Source: an uncultured Actinomycetes bacterium (GTDB lineage Bacteria > Actinomycetota > Acidimicrobiia > Acidimicrobiales > Ilumatobacteraceae). Taken from it: 28,504 nt of DNA. The DNA lies in the NCBI GenBank assembly GCA_937927625.1, contig CALBSD010000026.1:1-28504 (forward strand), written 5' to 3'. Positions 7,932 through 16,168 of this stretch are shown here, piece by piece. Made by a program: the position numbers and the translations under genes. The notes beneath the pieces were generated by a model. It saw nothing but the letters and a program-made list of their open reading frames with translations, ran no database searches and was not told where the DNA came from. Every line of letters starts with the position of its first letter. Position 1 is the stretch's first letter.

Positions 7932-9482
7932 ATGGCTTCCTTCGCAGACGCCTTCAGGAACTACCGTGGTAATTCTGTGAGTGACGAAAATGTGGACCAA
8001 AACGCTGGTGGCTTAGAGCAAGAGAAGGCTCGCCGACTGGGAGCCATTGAGGCCCTTCGCGCAGGCGGTACGAATCCATACCCGTACCGCTTTGATCGCA
8101 GTCACACGTTGGGTGAGATTCGTTCCTCACATGGCACTGTCGAGCCAGGTACAGAGACTGAAGCAAACGTCGCCGTTGCAGGTCGCATCATGTTGAAGCG
8201 CGACCAAGGAAAACTCATCTTCGCCACACTGCAAGATCGCTCCGACAACATTCAACTCTTCGTCTCGAAGGCAGTTGTTGGCGACGAGGCATTTGACGCC
8301 ATCAATGCTCTTGACCTTGGCGACTGGGTTGGAGTCTCCGGCACTGTGATGTCCACTCGTAAGGGTGAACTTTCCATCAAAGTTGCATCACTGCAGTTGC
8401 TTTCTAAGGCAGTGCGTCCACTTCCCGACAAGTGGCACGGTCTCACCGATACCGATACTCGCTACCGCCAGCGTTATGCAGACCTCATTGGCAATGAAGA
8501 GTCCCGCCGTATGTTCGCGATTCGTCATGCAGTTATTGCAAGCTTCCGCCGCACTCTTCATGAGCGCGGTTTTATCGAAGTCGAAACACCGGTGTTGCAC
8601 ATGGAAGCAGGCGGTGCACATGCTCGCCCATTCCTGACTCATCACAACGCACTCGATATGCAGCTCTATCTCCGTATCGCGCTTGAACTGCATCTCAAGC
8701 GTCTGATCGTCGGTGGCATGGAACGTGTATTTGAAATTGGTCGTGTGTTCCGCAATGAAGGAATCTCCACTCGCCACAACCCCGAGTTCACAATGATGGA
8801 GTTGTACCAAGCGTTTGCGGATTACACCGACATCATGGACCTCACTGAGTTGTTGTTTGTGAACGCAGCGAAAGATGCAACAGGCACGTCAGTCGTCACG
8901 ATTGACGATCTTGAGGTTGACCTTGCAAAGCCTTGGCGTCGCGTGCGCATGGTTGATCTCGTCACTGAGGCAACTGGTGTCACCGTGCATCCTTCACAAC
9001 CACGTGAAGATCTAGTTGCCCTTGCCGAGAAGCATGGCGTGAAAGTCGAAAAGCATCATGGCCCCGGAAAGATCATTGAGGAACTGTTTGAGCACCTTTG
9101 TGAATCTTCCTTGCGCGAGCCAACATTCGTGACCGGCCACCCTGTTGAGATCAGCCCGTTAGCTCGCGAAGACCGCAACGACCCGCATCTCACTGAACGT
9201 TTCGAACTGTTCGTGGGTGGGCGCGAGCTTGCCAATGCTTATTCAGAACTCAATGACCCCGTGGTGCAGCGAGCACGTTTTGAAGACGAACAGAAGCAAA
9301 AGGAAGCAGGCAATGCCGAAGCGGGCACTGTTGATGAAGACTTCCTTCGCGCACTTGAATTCGGCATGCCACCAACGGGCGGTCTCGGCATCGGCATGGA
9401 TCGCCTCGTCATGTTGATTGGTGGTGCTGCCTCCATTCGTGACGTCATTCTCTTCCCAACACTTCGACCGGAGGTCTTCTAA
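7932..9482 (+). CDS. lysS: Lysyl-tRNA synthetase, class II
   Basis: LysS charges tRNA-Lys with lysine. The 516-residue protein has the N-terminal OB-fold anticodon-binding domain (about 60-165) and a class II catalytic core. Motif 1 ends in FIEVETPVL, motif 2 is FEIGRVFRNEGISTRHNPEFTMME, and motif 3 is GIGMDRLVMLIGG followed by SIRDVILFPTLRP. Length is slightly above the usual ~500 because of a non-conserved N terminus. GTG 7977 (giving MSDENVDQN) is an alternative start; ATG 7932 has a weak GAAGG upstream. Its TAA overlaps the dapD ATG by one base (TAATG), so lysS and dapD are cotranslated, coupling lysine use with lysine/diaminopimelate synthesis. Confidence 0.96.
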   Translation: MASFADAFRNYRGNSVSDENVDQNAGGLEQEKARRLGAIEALRAGGTNPYPYRFDRSHTLGEIRSSHGTVEPGTETEANVAVAGRIMLKRDQGKLIFATLQDRSDNIQLFVSKAVVGDEAFDAINALDLGDWVGVSGTVMSTRKGELSIKVASLQLLSKAVRPLPDKWHGLTDTDTRYRQRYADLIGNEESRRMFAIRHAVIASFRRTLHERGFIEVETPVLHMEAGGAHARPFLTHHNALDMQLYLRIALELHLKRLIVGGMERVFEIGRVFRNEGISTRHNPEFTMMELYQAFADYTDIMDLTELLFVNAAKDATGTSVVTIDDLEVDLAKPWRRVRMVDLVTEATGVTVHPSQPREDLVALAEKHGVKVEKHHGPGKIIEELFEHLCESSLREPTFVTGHPVEISPLAREDRNDPHLTERFELFVGGRELANAYSELNDPVVQRARFEDEQKQKEAGNAEAGTVDEDFLRALEFGMPPTGGLGIGMDRLVMLIGGAASIRDVILFPTLRPEVF

Positions 9483-10399
9483 TGAGCACAACTGCATGGG
9501 GCGTTGGCATTGCCACGCTGGACGCAAACGGAGCAACACTCGACGTACGTTTTCGTGCCGTTGGTGTGGGCGAACTTCCTGCTGATACACCGAGTATCGA
9601 TACAGCCGTTGATACCGACCGAGATCGTGGAGTTGTTCTTCGTCCCGTCAGTCTCACCATCGATACCGCAGCTGGTCCAGCGGATTCTGCCGATGCGTAC
9701 TTGCGCCTCAACCTCTTGTCGCACCGCCTCGCCCTGCCCCGCAGCCTGAATCTCGATGGCATCTTTGGCCATCTTCAAAATGTTGCGTGGACATCTCGCG
9801 GTCCTGTTGCAGTCGATGCACTCGAATCAGTGACATGGAACTTCGCACGTAAAGGCGAGCACCTCACGGTGCATGGCGTGGACAAGTTCCCACGTATGAC
9901 CGATTACGTCGTTCCATCTGGTGTTCGCATTGCTGATGCAAGCCGCGTTCGTCTTGGTGCATATCTCTCTTCCGGCACCACCGTGATGCACGAAGGGTTC
10001 TGCAACTTCAATGCAGGAACTCTTGGCGCATCAATGGTTGAAGGTCGCATCTCACAAGGAGTCATCGTCGGTGATGGTTCCGACATCGGTGGCGGTGCAT
10101 CCATCATGGGAACTCTCTCTGGCGGCGGCAAGGAGATGGTCACAATTGGCGAGCGTTGTCTCCTTGGCGCAAATGCAGGCATCGGCATCAGTCTCGGCGA
10201 TGAATGCATTGTGGAAGCGGGCCTCTACATCACCGCTGGCACCATCGTGATTGACCCCTCTGGTTCTCCCGTCAAGGCTCGCCTGCTCTCGGGACAATCC
10301 GGATTGCTGTACCGCCGCAACTCCCTTACTGGGGCCGTCGAAGTGCTTGCCCGTTCCGGTTCATGGGGCGGCCTGAACGCCGACCTTCACAAGAACTAG
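9482..10399 (+). CDS. dapD: Tetrahydrodipicolinate N-succinyltransferase, actinobacterial type
   Basis: DapD transfers succinyl from succinyl-CoA to tetrahydrodipicolinate in the pathway to meso-diaminopimelate (peptidoglycan) and lysine. The 305-residue protein follows the mycobacterial DapD (Rv1201c) pattern throughout: an N-terminal globular region with DAYLRLNLLSHRL, then VHGVDKFPRMTDYVVPSGVRIAD, then the left-handed beta-helix with GTTVMHEGFCNFNAGTLG, MVEGRISQGVIVGDGSD and GGGASIMGTLSGGG. The end, VKARLLSGQSGLLYRRNS, fits the family C terminus. Its ATG overlaps the lysS stop, and the nitroreductase follows after 3 nt. This protein belongs to the longer actinobacterial DapD group rather than the short proteobacterial one. 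Confidence 0.96.
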   Translation: MSTTAWGVGIATLDANGATLDVRFRAVGVGELPADTPSIDTAVDTDRDRGVVLRPVSLTIDTAAGPADSADAYLRLNLLSHRLALPRSLNLDGIFGHLQNVAWTSRGPVAVDALESVTWNFARKGEHLTVHGVDKFPRMTDYVVPSGVRIADASRVRLGAYLSSGTTVMHEGFCNFNAGTLGASMVEGRISQGVIVGDGSDIGGGASIMGTLSGGGKEMVTIGERCLLGANAGIGISLGDECIVEAGLYITAGTIVIDPSGSPVKARLLSGQSGLLYRRNSLTGAVEVLARSGSWGGLNADLHKN

Positions 10400-10402
10400 A
10401 TC

Positions 10403-10957
10403 ATGAGCCCCGACGAACTTGCAGAACTCATTGCGGCTCGTCGAAGCAATATCTTCATTGATGAGACATCTTCAGTTTCTGATGAACAGTTGAATCAAAT
10501 GGTGATGGCTGCCCAATGGGCGCCGAACCACAAGCGCACCTGGCCATTACGCATCGCAGTTGTGCGCGGGGAATCACGTCGCACTCTTGGCGAGGTGATT
10601 GCCGACTCAATGGCACAACGTGGCGACGACGAAGCCAAGGTGTTGAAAACACGCACAAAGTACATGCGCTCTCCTGTCGTTCTTGTCATCGCATCTGCTC
10701 AAGGTGGGTCGACAAATGAGACGGAAGAGAACAAGTACGCCGTTGCCGCAGGAATTCAGAACTTGTTGCTCATTGCAGAGGCGCAACAACTCGCAGCACT
10801 CTGGGGCTCACCCGCAAAGGGATCCAATAATGCCATCACGCATTTCTGCAAGATGGAATCATCTGACAACGTTCTCGGCATTATCTACGTCGGCGTTCCT
10901 GCGAAGATTGCGCCAGTAGTAGAACGCCCCGCCCCGATCGTCACCTACCTTGATTAA
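10403..10957 (+). CDS. Nitroreductase family protein
   Basis: This is an FMN-dependent NAD(P)H oxidoreductase of the nitroreductase superfamily. The 184-residue protein starts with the family pattern (LIAARRSNIFIDE, then VMAAQWAPNHKRTWPLRIAVV, which holds the FMN phosphate Arg region). It continues with AVAAGIQNLLLIAEAQQLAALWGS and ends in IIYVGVPAKIAP. Physiological substrates of this family are rarely predictable. It starts 3 nt after dapD with no clear Shine-Dalgarno, so it is probably translated by reinitiation as the third gene of lysS-dapD-nitroreductase. Its stop overlaps the stop of the convergent PKD gene within a TTAA sequence (4 bp). Confidence 0.9.
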   Translation: MSPDELAELIAARRSNIFIDETSSVSDEQLNQMVMAAQWAPNHKRTWPLRIAVVRGESRRTLGEVIADSMAQRGDDEAKVLKTRTKYMRSPVVLVIASAQGGSTNETEENKYAVAAGIQNLLLIAEAQQLAALWGSPAKGSNNAITHFCKMESSDNVLGIIYVGVPAKIAPVVERPAPIVTYLD

Positions 10958-12240
10958 CGCTTCGTTGCAAAAGTAAGTACACGAGTAACGCTGCGACCAT
11001 TCGGTGTTCGAACAGTGATTTTCACGGCGCATTGTCCACTTCGAATAGCAACAACTTTGCTACCCGCAATTCGACAGATTCCTCGGGAAGACGCCATCAC
11101 TTGTGTAATTACCTGCTGACTAGAACGAGCAACTTGTGACGATAATGATCGCACACTCATCGACCGGACTCGGCGAGAGGTTGCAGCCGATGTTGCAACG
11201 TTGTCGCTCGGCACCGTTGTCGTTGTGGTTGTCGTTGTCGAAGTAGTGGTCGTTGTTGCTGGCATTCTGTCCAAAACGATGGTGTCGAAATACGTGCGAG
11301 TTGCATCAATACCTGCTCCGACAAACCGCACATATACCGCGGTGGAATACACACCATCTCCTGCATCTTCCAAAGACCAATCGAAAGAATCAGTGAGGGA
11401 AACCGTTGTGGTTCTCACCGGGGAGAATGCACCGTCATTTGAGACAAGTGCCGACGTTGCATATGCAGGCCACACCATGAAGACAGTAACTTCCCGAGAT
11501 GTTGTTCGAGCCTGTCCACTCAGAATAGAAATGCCCGGATTATTTCCTCTTGGAGTTGAAAACACCTCAACTGCCGCCATTGCAGTGTGTGATGCCCCGG
11601 ACGCGCGAGTTACTTTTACCCCGACAGAATGCGAACCAGCAGTGGACCACGACGTCACCACCGATGGAGTATCTCCCGTTGACACTTCATATGTTCCGTC
11701 GCCATCTAAATCCCAAGAGAAACTTCGCGACTGAAATGCCGTCATTGAGCGCGAGGCATCGAGCAGAACCGAGTTGCCTGTCAAAGTTCGCGCAGGAGAG
11801 TCGAGGTATACATCTTCCCGATCTTCGCCGATGAGTTGGTAAACCGCTTCTCGCGCAAGGTCAAGATCAACTCCATCTTCCCACAACCAAAGGGTCACAT
11901 TCTTTGTGTTCTCGTCGTAACCCGATCCATTGCCAATTCCCAAACCTGGGTAAGTGCAGTTCCCCATCCAGTCATGTGCAGCTCCAATTACATGACCCAA
12001 GGTTTCAAACTTCTGCGGATCATCACTAGTGGTCAGACTCCACAAGGCGTGCATTGCGGCGCGGCTGATTTGGTTACCCATAATTGTCAGCGAGATGGGC
12101 ACACCTGCCGATGAGTTCATCACTGCAGAAGTTGCATCACACCCTGTTGCATGCGCCACTGATGTCGGCGATGAAACAACACCCACCATTGCAGTCGCGA
12201 TAAAAATACGGACAAGAGTTGCTTTAGAAAATGATTTCAT
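10954..12240 (-). CDS. Secreted PKD-domain protein with Thr-rich linker, function unknown
   Basis: The predicted 428-residue protein has a signal peptide (about 1-32, MKSFSKATLVRIFIATAM then a cleavable AHA). An N-terminal module (~35-145) of unknown type contains HALWSLTTSDDPQKFETLGH and LWLWEDGVDL. A PKD fold (~148-226) carries the typical FSWDLDGDGTYE loop. A second beta-sandwich (~235-325) has VSNDGAF and VYVRFVGAG, a signature I associate with bacterial surface Ig-like repeats. A Thr-run linker (~328-342) and a small C-terminal domain with two Cys (GICRIAG, GQCAVKI) complete it. ATG 12240 was chosen over an upstream TTG-type frame start because AGGGGG sits about 8 nt before it and the signal peptide begins there. 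A role in adhesion or surface structure is inference. It overlaps the nitroreductase stop by 4 nt. Confidence 0.83.
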   Translation of the reverse strand: MKSFSKATLVRIFIATAMVGVVSSPTSVAHATGCDATSAVMNSSAGVPISLTIMGNQISRAAMHALWSLTTSDDPQKFETLGHVIGAAHDWMGNCTYPGLGIGNGSGYDENTKNVTLWLWEDGVDLDLAREAVYQLIGEDREDVYLDSPARTLTGNSVLLDASRSMTAFQSRSFSWDLDGDGTYEVSTGDTPSVVTSWSTAGSHSVGVKVTRASGASHTAMAAVEVFSTPRGNNPGISILSGQARTTSREVTVFMVWPAYATSALVSNDGAFSPVRTTTVSLTDSFDWSLEDAGDGVYSTAVYVRFVGAGIDATRTYFDTIVLDRMPATTTTTSTTTTTTTTVPSDNVATSAATSRRVRSMSVRSLSSQVARSSQQVITQVMASSRGICRIAGSKVVAIRSGQCAVKITVRTPNGRSVTRVLTFATKR

Positions 12241-12297
12241 GAGATGACCCCCTGAGAGACCATCGCATTCAATCACACGTCTGAACTGCTGAAAAGG

Positions 12298-12316
12298 AAA
12301 AGGTCTAAACCCTTTT
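12298..12316 (-). terminator. Probable intrinsic terminator after the mutase gene
   Basis: On the minus strand AAAAGG, a 7-nt loop and CCTTTT form a stem, followed by CCTTTTC as a pyrimidine-rich tail. It begins about 12 nt after the mutase stop and precedes the PKD gene by about 58 nt. The stem is short, so the call is moderate. Confidence 0.42.
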
Positions 12317-12328
12317 ACCGATGCCTAT

Positions 12329-13918
<1,590 letters not shown>

Positions 13919-13927
13919 CAATGGTAC

Positions 13928-13950
13928 GGGGGTGCCACTAGTACCCCCTA
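13928..13950 (-). promoter_or_regulatory. G-run/C-run element upstream of the mutase start
   Basis: On the minus strand this reads TAGGGGG, 8 nt, GCACCCCC and can fold into a GC hairpin (GGGGGT with ACCCCC). The same blocks with the same 8-nt spacing occur at 20306-20328, at the start of the GlfT2-like gene. It ends 9 nt before the mutase ATG. Function is unknown. Confidence 0.35.
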
Positions 13951-13981
13951 ATGGGACACGGCCAAGGCTTGGATTTCTCCC

Positions 13982-14389
13982 CTATTTGGCGGCAACAAGG
14001 CTGATTTCCATCAACCATTCGGGTCGTGCCAGCGCCGGGACGGTCACCAACGTGCTGGCAGCGCGATGGTCTCCCAGAACCTCGTCACGAACCGCCATGA
14101 CGGCCGCGAGGCGTTCAGACGGCTGGTCACCCACAACGACATAGGTGGTGATGCTGGCGATGTTCGCCACTCCCATGTCGGAAGCCTTCAGGATCTCGAG
14201 AAGATTCGCCCAGACCACGCGTGCCTGGCCCTCAATCGATGGCGGAACAGTACCGTCGGACATCGTCGGCACAACCCCTGAGGTAAAAACGAAGGACTCA
14301 GCCTTGTCCACCTTGACCGCATGTGCGTACTTCGCGGCCGGTGGCGCCATGTGCTCTGGACGTATCTCGCTGATTCCCATGAAACCCAT
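13982..14389 (-). CDS. RidA/YjgF-like enamine/imine deaminase family protein
   Basis: RidA proteins hydrolyse reactive enamine/imine intermediates of amino-acid metabolism; subfamilies have other roles. The 135-residue length is typical. Visible family features are FVFTSGVVPTMSDGTVPPSIEGQ, VWANLLEIL, the strand TYVVVGDQ, VRDEVLGDHRAASTLV and VPALARPEWLMEI with the Arg in the position usually important for catalysis. ATG 14389 (MGFMGISE) or the internal ATG 14380 could start it. It is divergent from the class II aldolase-like gene with 19 nt between the starts and precedes the mutase on the same strand. The exact RidA subfamily is not decided. Confidence 0.9.
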   Translation of the reverse strand: MGFMGISEIRPEHMAPPAAKYAHAVKVDKAESFVFTSGVVPTMSDGTVPPSIEGQARVVWANLLEILKASDMGVANIASITTYVVVGDQPSERLAAVMAVRDEVLGDHRAASTLVTVPALARPEWLMEISLVAAK

Positions 14390-14396
14390 TCTGTCC

Positions 14397-14402
14397 TAAG
14401 GT
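14397..14402 (+). promoter_or_regulatory. -10 element TAAGGT, leaderless start at 14409
   Basis: TAAGGT is followed by GAGACC (6 nt) and the ATG of the class II aldolase-like gene. The GGTGAG in the same place could also act as a short Shine-Dalgarno, so the leaderless reading is favoured but not certain. Confidence 0.45.
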
Positions 14403-14408
14403 GAGACC

Positions 14409-15245
14409 ATGACCATCACGCCAGATGCACCAAAAGTTGAAACCCGCATGATCGACGGCATTCCGTTGACACCAAAAGATGTCACCACCATCGGCTTCGA
14501 AGACCTTGCGCCAAAGGCGACGGTGGAAGAAGAGCGTCTCCATCGCAAGCAGCGCCTCGCTGGTGCGTTGCGAATTTTTGGTCGCTTTGGTTTCGGTGAA
14601 GGCGTTGCCGGACATATCACAGTGCGCGACCCTGAGTTCCCCGACCACTTCTGGGTGAACCCACTCGGTCTTTCCTTCCGTCACATTCGTGTAAGCGACC
14701 TGATCTTGGTGAACCACCATGGAGAAGTCGTGATCGGCAAGCACAGCGTGAATCGTGCCGCATATGTTTTGCACGCAGCAGTACACACAGCACGTCCCGA
14801 TGTCATTGCAGCAGCCCATGCTCATTCTGTCTATGGAAAAGCCTTCAGCTCGCTTGGGATTCCTCTCGACCCGCTGACACAAGACTCTTGTGCGTTCTAC
14901 GAGAACAACGTCGTCATCGCAGACCACGGTGGTGCAGTTGTTTTCGAAGAATCTGCTGGACGCGACTTCGCTGAAGCTTTCGGCAACTATCGCGCAGCTA
15001 TCCACCAAAACCACGGCCACTTCACCGTGGGTGCATCTGTTGATGAAGCAGTGTTCTGGTTCGTGTGCTTCGAGCGTTGCGCACAAGCACAACTCGCAGC
15101 GATGGCCGCAGGCACACCGAAGCACATTCCACATGAGTCAGCTGTCTACACACGCGAGAACGCTGGTAACGCAATTACAGGCTGGATGCACTTCCAGCCG
15201 TTGTGGCAGGAGATTTGCCGCACCGATCCCGACTTGTTCGACTAG
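14409..15245 (+). CDS. Class II aldolase/adducin family protein
   Basis: This family contains zinc-dependent aldolases such as fuculose-1-phosphate aldolase and non-aldolase relatives. The 278-residue protein begins with a ~50-residue leader, then the core: RLAGALRIFGRFGFGEGVAGHITVRDP, HFWVNPLGLSF, VLHAAVHTARPDVIAAAHAHS with the His-x-His zinc ligands, and AAIHQNHGHFTVGASVDEAVFWF with the third His. Substrate is not predictable. The length and the N-terminal extension resemble the larger members common in actinobacteria rather than the ~215-residue sugar-phosphate aldolases. It is followed after 15 nt by the EamA transporter, so the two may form an operon handling one metabolite. Confidence 0.9.
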   Translation: MTITPDAPKVETRMIDGIPLTPKDVTTIGFEDLAPKATVEEERLHRKQRLAGALRIFGRFGFGEGVAGHITVRDPEFPDHFWVNPLGLSFRHIRVSDLILVNHHGEVVIGKHSVNRAAYVLHAAVHTARPDVIAAAHAHSVYGKAFSSLGIPLDPLTQDSCAFYENNVVIADHGGAVVFEESAGRDFAEAFGNYRAAIHQNHGHFTVGASVDEAVFWFVCFERCAQAQLAAMAAGTPKHIPHESAVYTRENAGNAITGWMHFQPLWQEICRTDPDLFD

Positions 15246-15260
15246 TCCTCGGCATCACCT

Positions 15261-16148
15261 GTGACCTCCCCACAGGAGTCGCGCACAGAACAATTCGTTT
15301 CTCACGCGCCACCTGAACTTTTCTTTGTCTTCTCTGCTGTCGCGCAATATCTGGGTGCAGCGATTGCCGTGCGCCTCTTTGATGACCTCAACCCTGCCAC
15401 CGTTGCATGGTTGCGCGTTCTCTTCGCAGGCATCATCATCATGGCGTTTCAATGGCACCATCTAAAGCCGCGATGGACTCGCCGCGAGATCCAAGTTGCA
15501 GCAATCTTTGGCGTCATCACTGCATTAATGAACATGTTCTTTTACATGGCCATCGACAAGCTGCCTCTCGGCAAAGGCGTCACAATTGAGTTCATCGGCC
15601 CCATCACTGTTGCTGCATTACGCACGCGTTCACTTCGCAACACCATTGCACTTCTTCTTGCTGCAACAGGCGTCGTCGTTCTCGGTGGAGTCGAAATTGG
15701 AAACGAACCATTAGGGCTTGTCTTCATTCTTCTCGCATCATTGTTCTGGGCGGGCTACATCGTGATTGGTTCGCGAGTTGCACTCGCCAACCGAGGCATC
15801 GCAGGCCTTGGAATCGGACTACTTATCGGCGGACTAGCTATCACTCCGTATGCGGCAAAAGACGCAATAACCGCATTCAGTACTCCACGTATTCTTCTGG
15901 CATCCGCGCTTGTCGGCCTTCTCGCGAATGCGATTGGCTATGGCATCGACCAAACAACAATGCGCAAAATCCCTATTCGTCGCTTCTCCGTCATGGCAGC
16001 GTTACTCCCCGTTGTTGCAGGCATTGTGGGGTTCATCTTCCTGGATCAAACCCCCACCACTATTGACCTTCTGGGCATGACCCTTGTGCTCATTGGAGTT
16101 GCGTCACAAGAGCGAGAACGCATCGAACGCCACCACCAAGAGGCCTAA
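15261..16148 (+). CDS. EamA/DMT-family transporter, RhtA-like
   Basis: The 295-residue inner-membrane protein has about ten hydrophobic segments in the two-times-five EamA arrangement. The first half ends in an acidic/positive loop and contains FGVITALMNMFFYMAIDKLPLGKGVTIEFIGPI, a region typical of RhtA-type threonine/homoserine exporters; the second half contains LASLFWAGYIVIGSRVA and MAALLPVVAGIVGFIFLDQ. Export of an amino acid or small metabolite is likely. GTG 15261 was kept as start; no Shine-Dalgarno is visible (the upstream bases are GGCATCACCT), and 15 nt separate it from the preceding stop, so translation may depend on reinitiation. The C terminus is short and charged (ERERIERHHQEA). 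Confidence 0.9.
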   Translation: MTSPQESRTEQFVSHAPPELFFVFSAVAQYLGAAIAVRLFDDLNPATVAWLRVLFAGIIIMAFQWHHLKPRWTRREIQVAAIFGVITALMNMFFYMAIDKLPLGKGVTIEFIGPITVAALRTRSLRNTIALLLAATGVVVLGGVEIGNEPLGLVFILLASLFWAGYIVIGSRVALANRGIAGLGIGLLIGGLAITPYAAKDAITAFSTPRILLASALVGLLANAIGYGIDQTTMRKIPIRRFSVMAALLPVVAGIVGFIFLDQTPTTIDLLGMTLVLIGVASQERERIERHHQEA

Positions 16149-16154
16149 ACCACC

Positions 16155-16160
16155 TAGCGT
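16155..16160 (+). promoter_or_regulatory. Possible -10 element TAGCGT before the SpoIID-SGNH gene
   Basis: TAGCGT is identical to the proposed glf -10 and lies 8 nt before ATG 16169. A transcription start 1-2 nt before the ATG would be near-leaderless. No Shine-Dalgarno is visible. Confidence 0.33.
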
Positions 16161-16168
16161 GTTCCCCC

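Noticed and set aside
14298..15134. Minus-strand frame of 278 aa opposite the class II aldolase gene
   Set aside because: The plus-strand frame carries conserved zinc-site motifs; the antisense product is Cys/His/Val rich without any domain.
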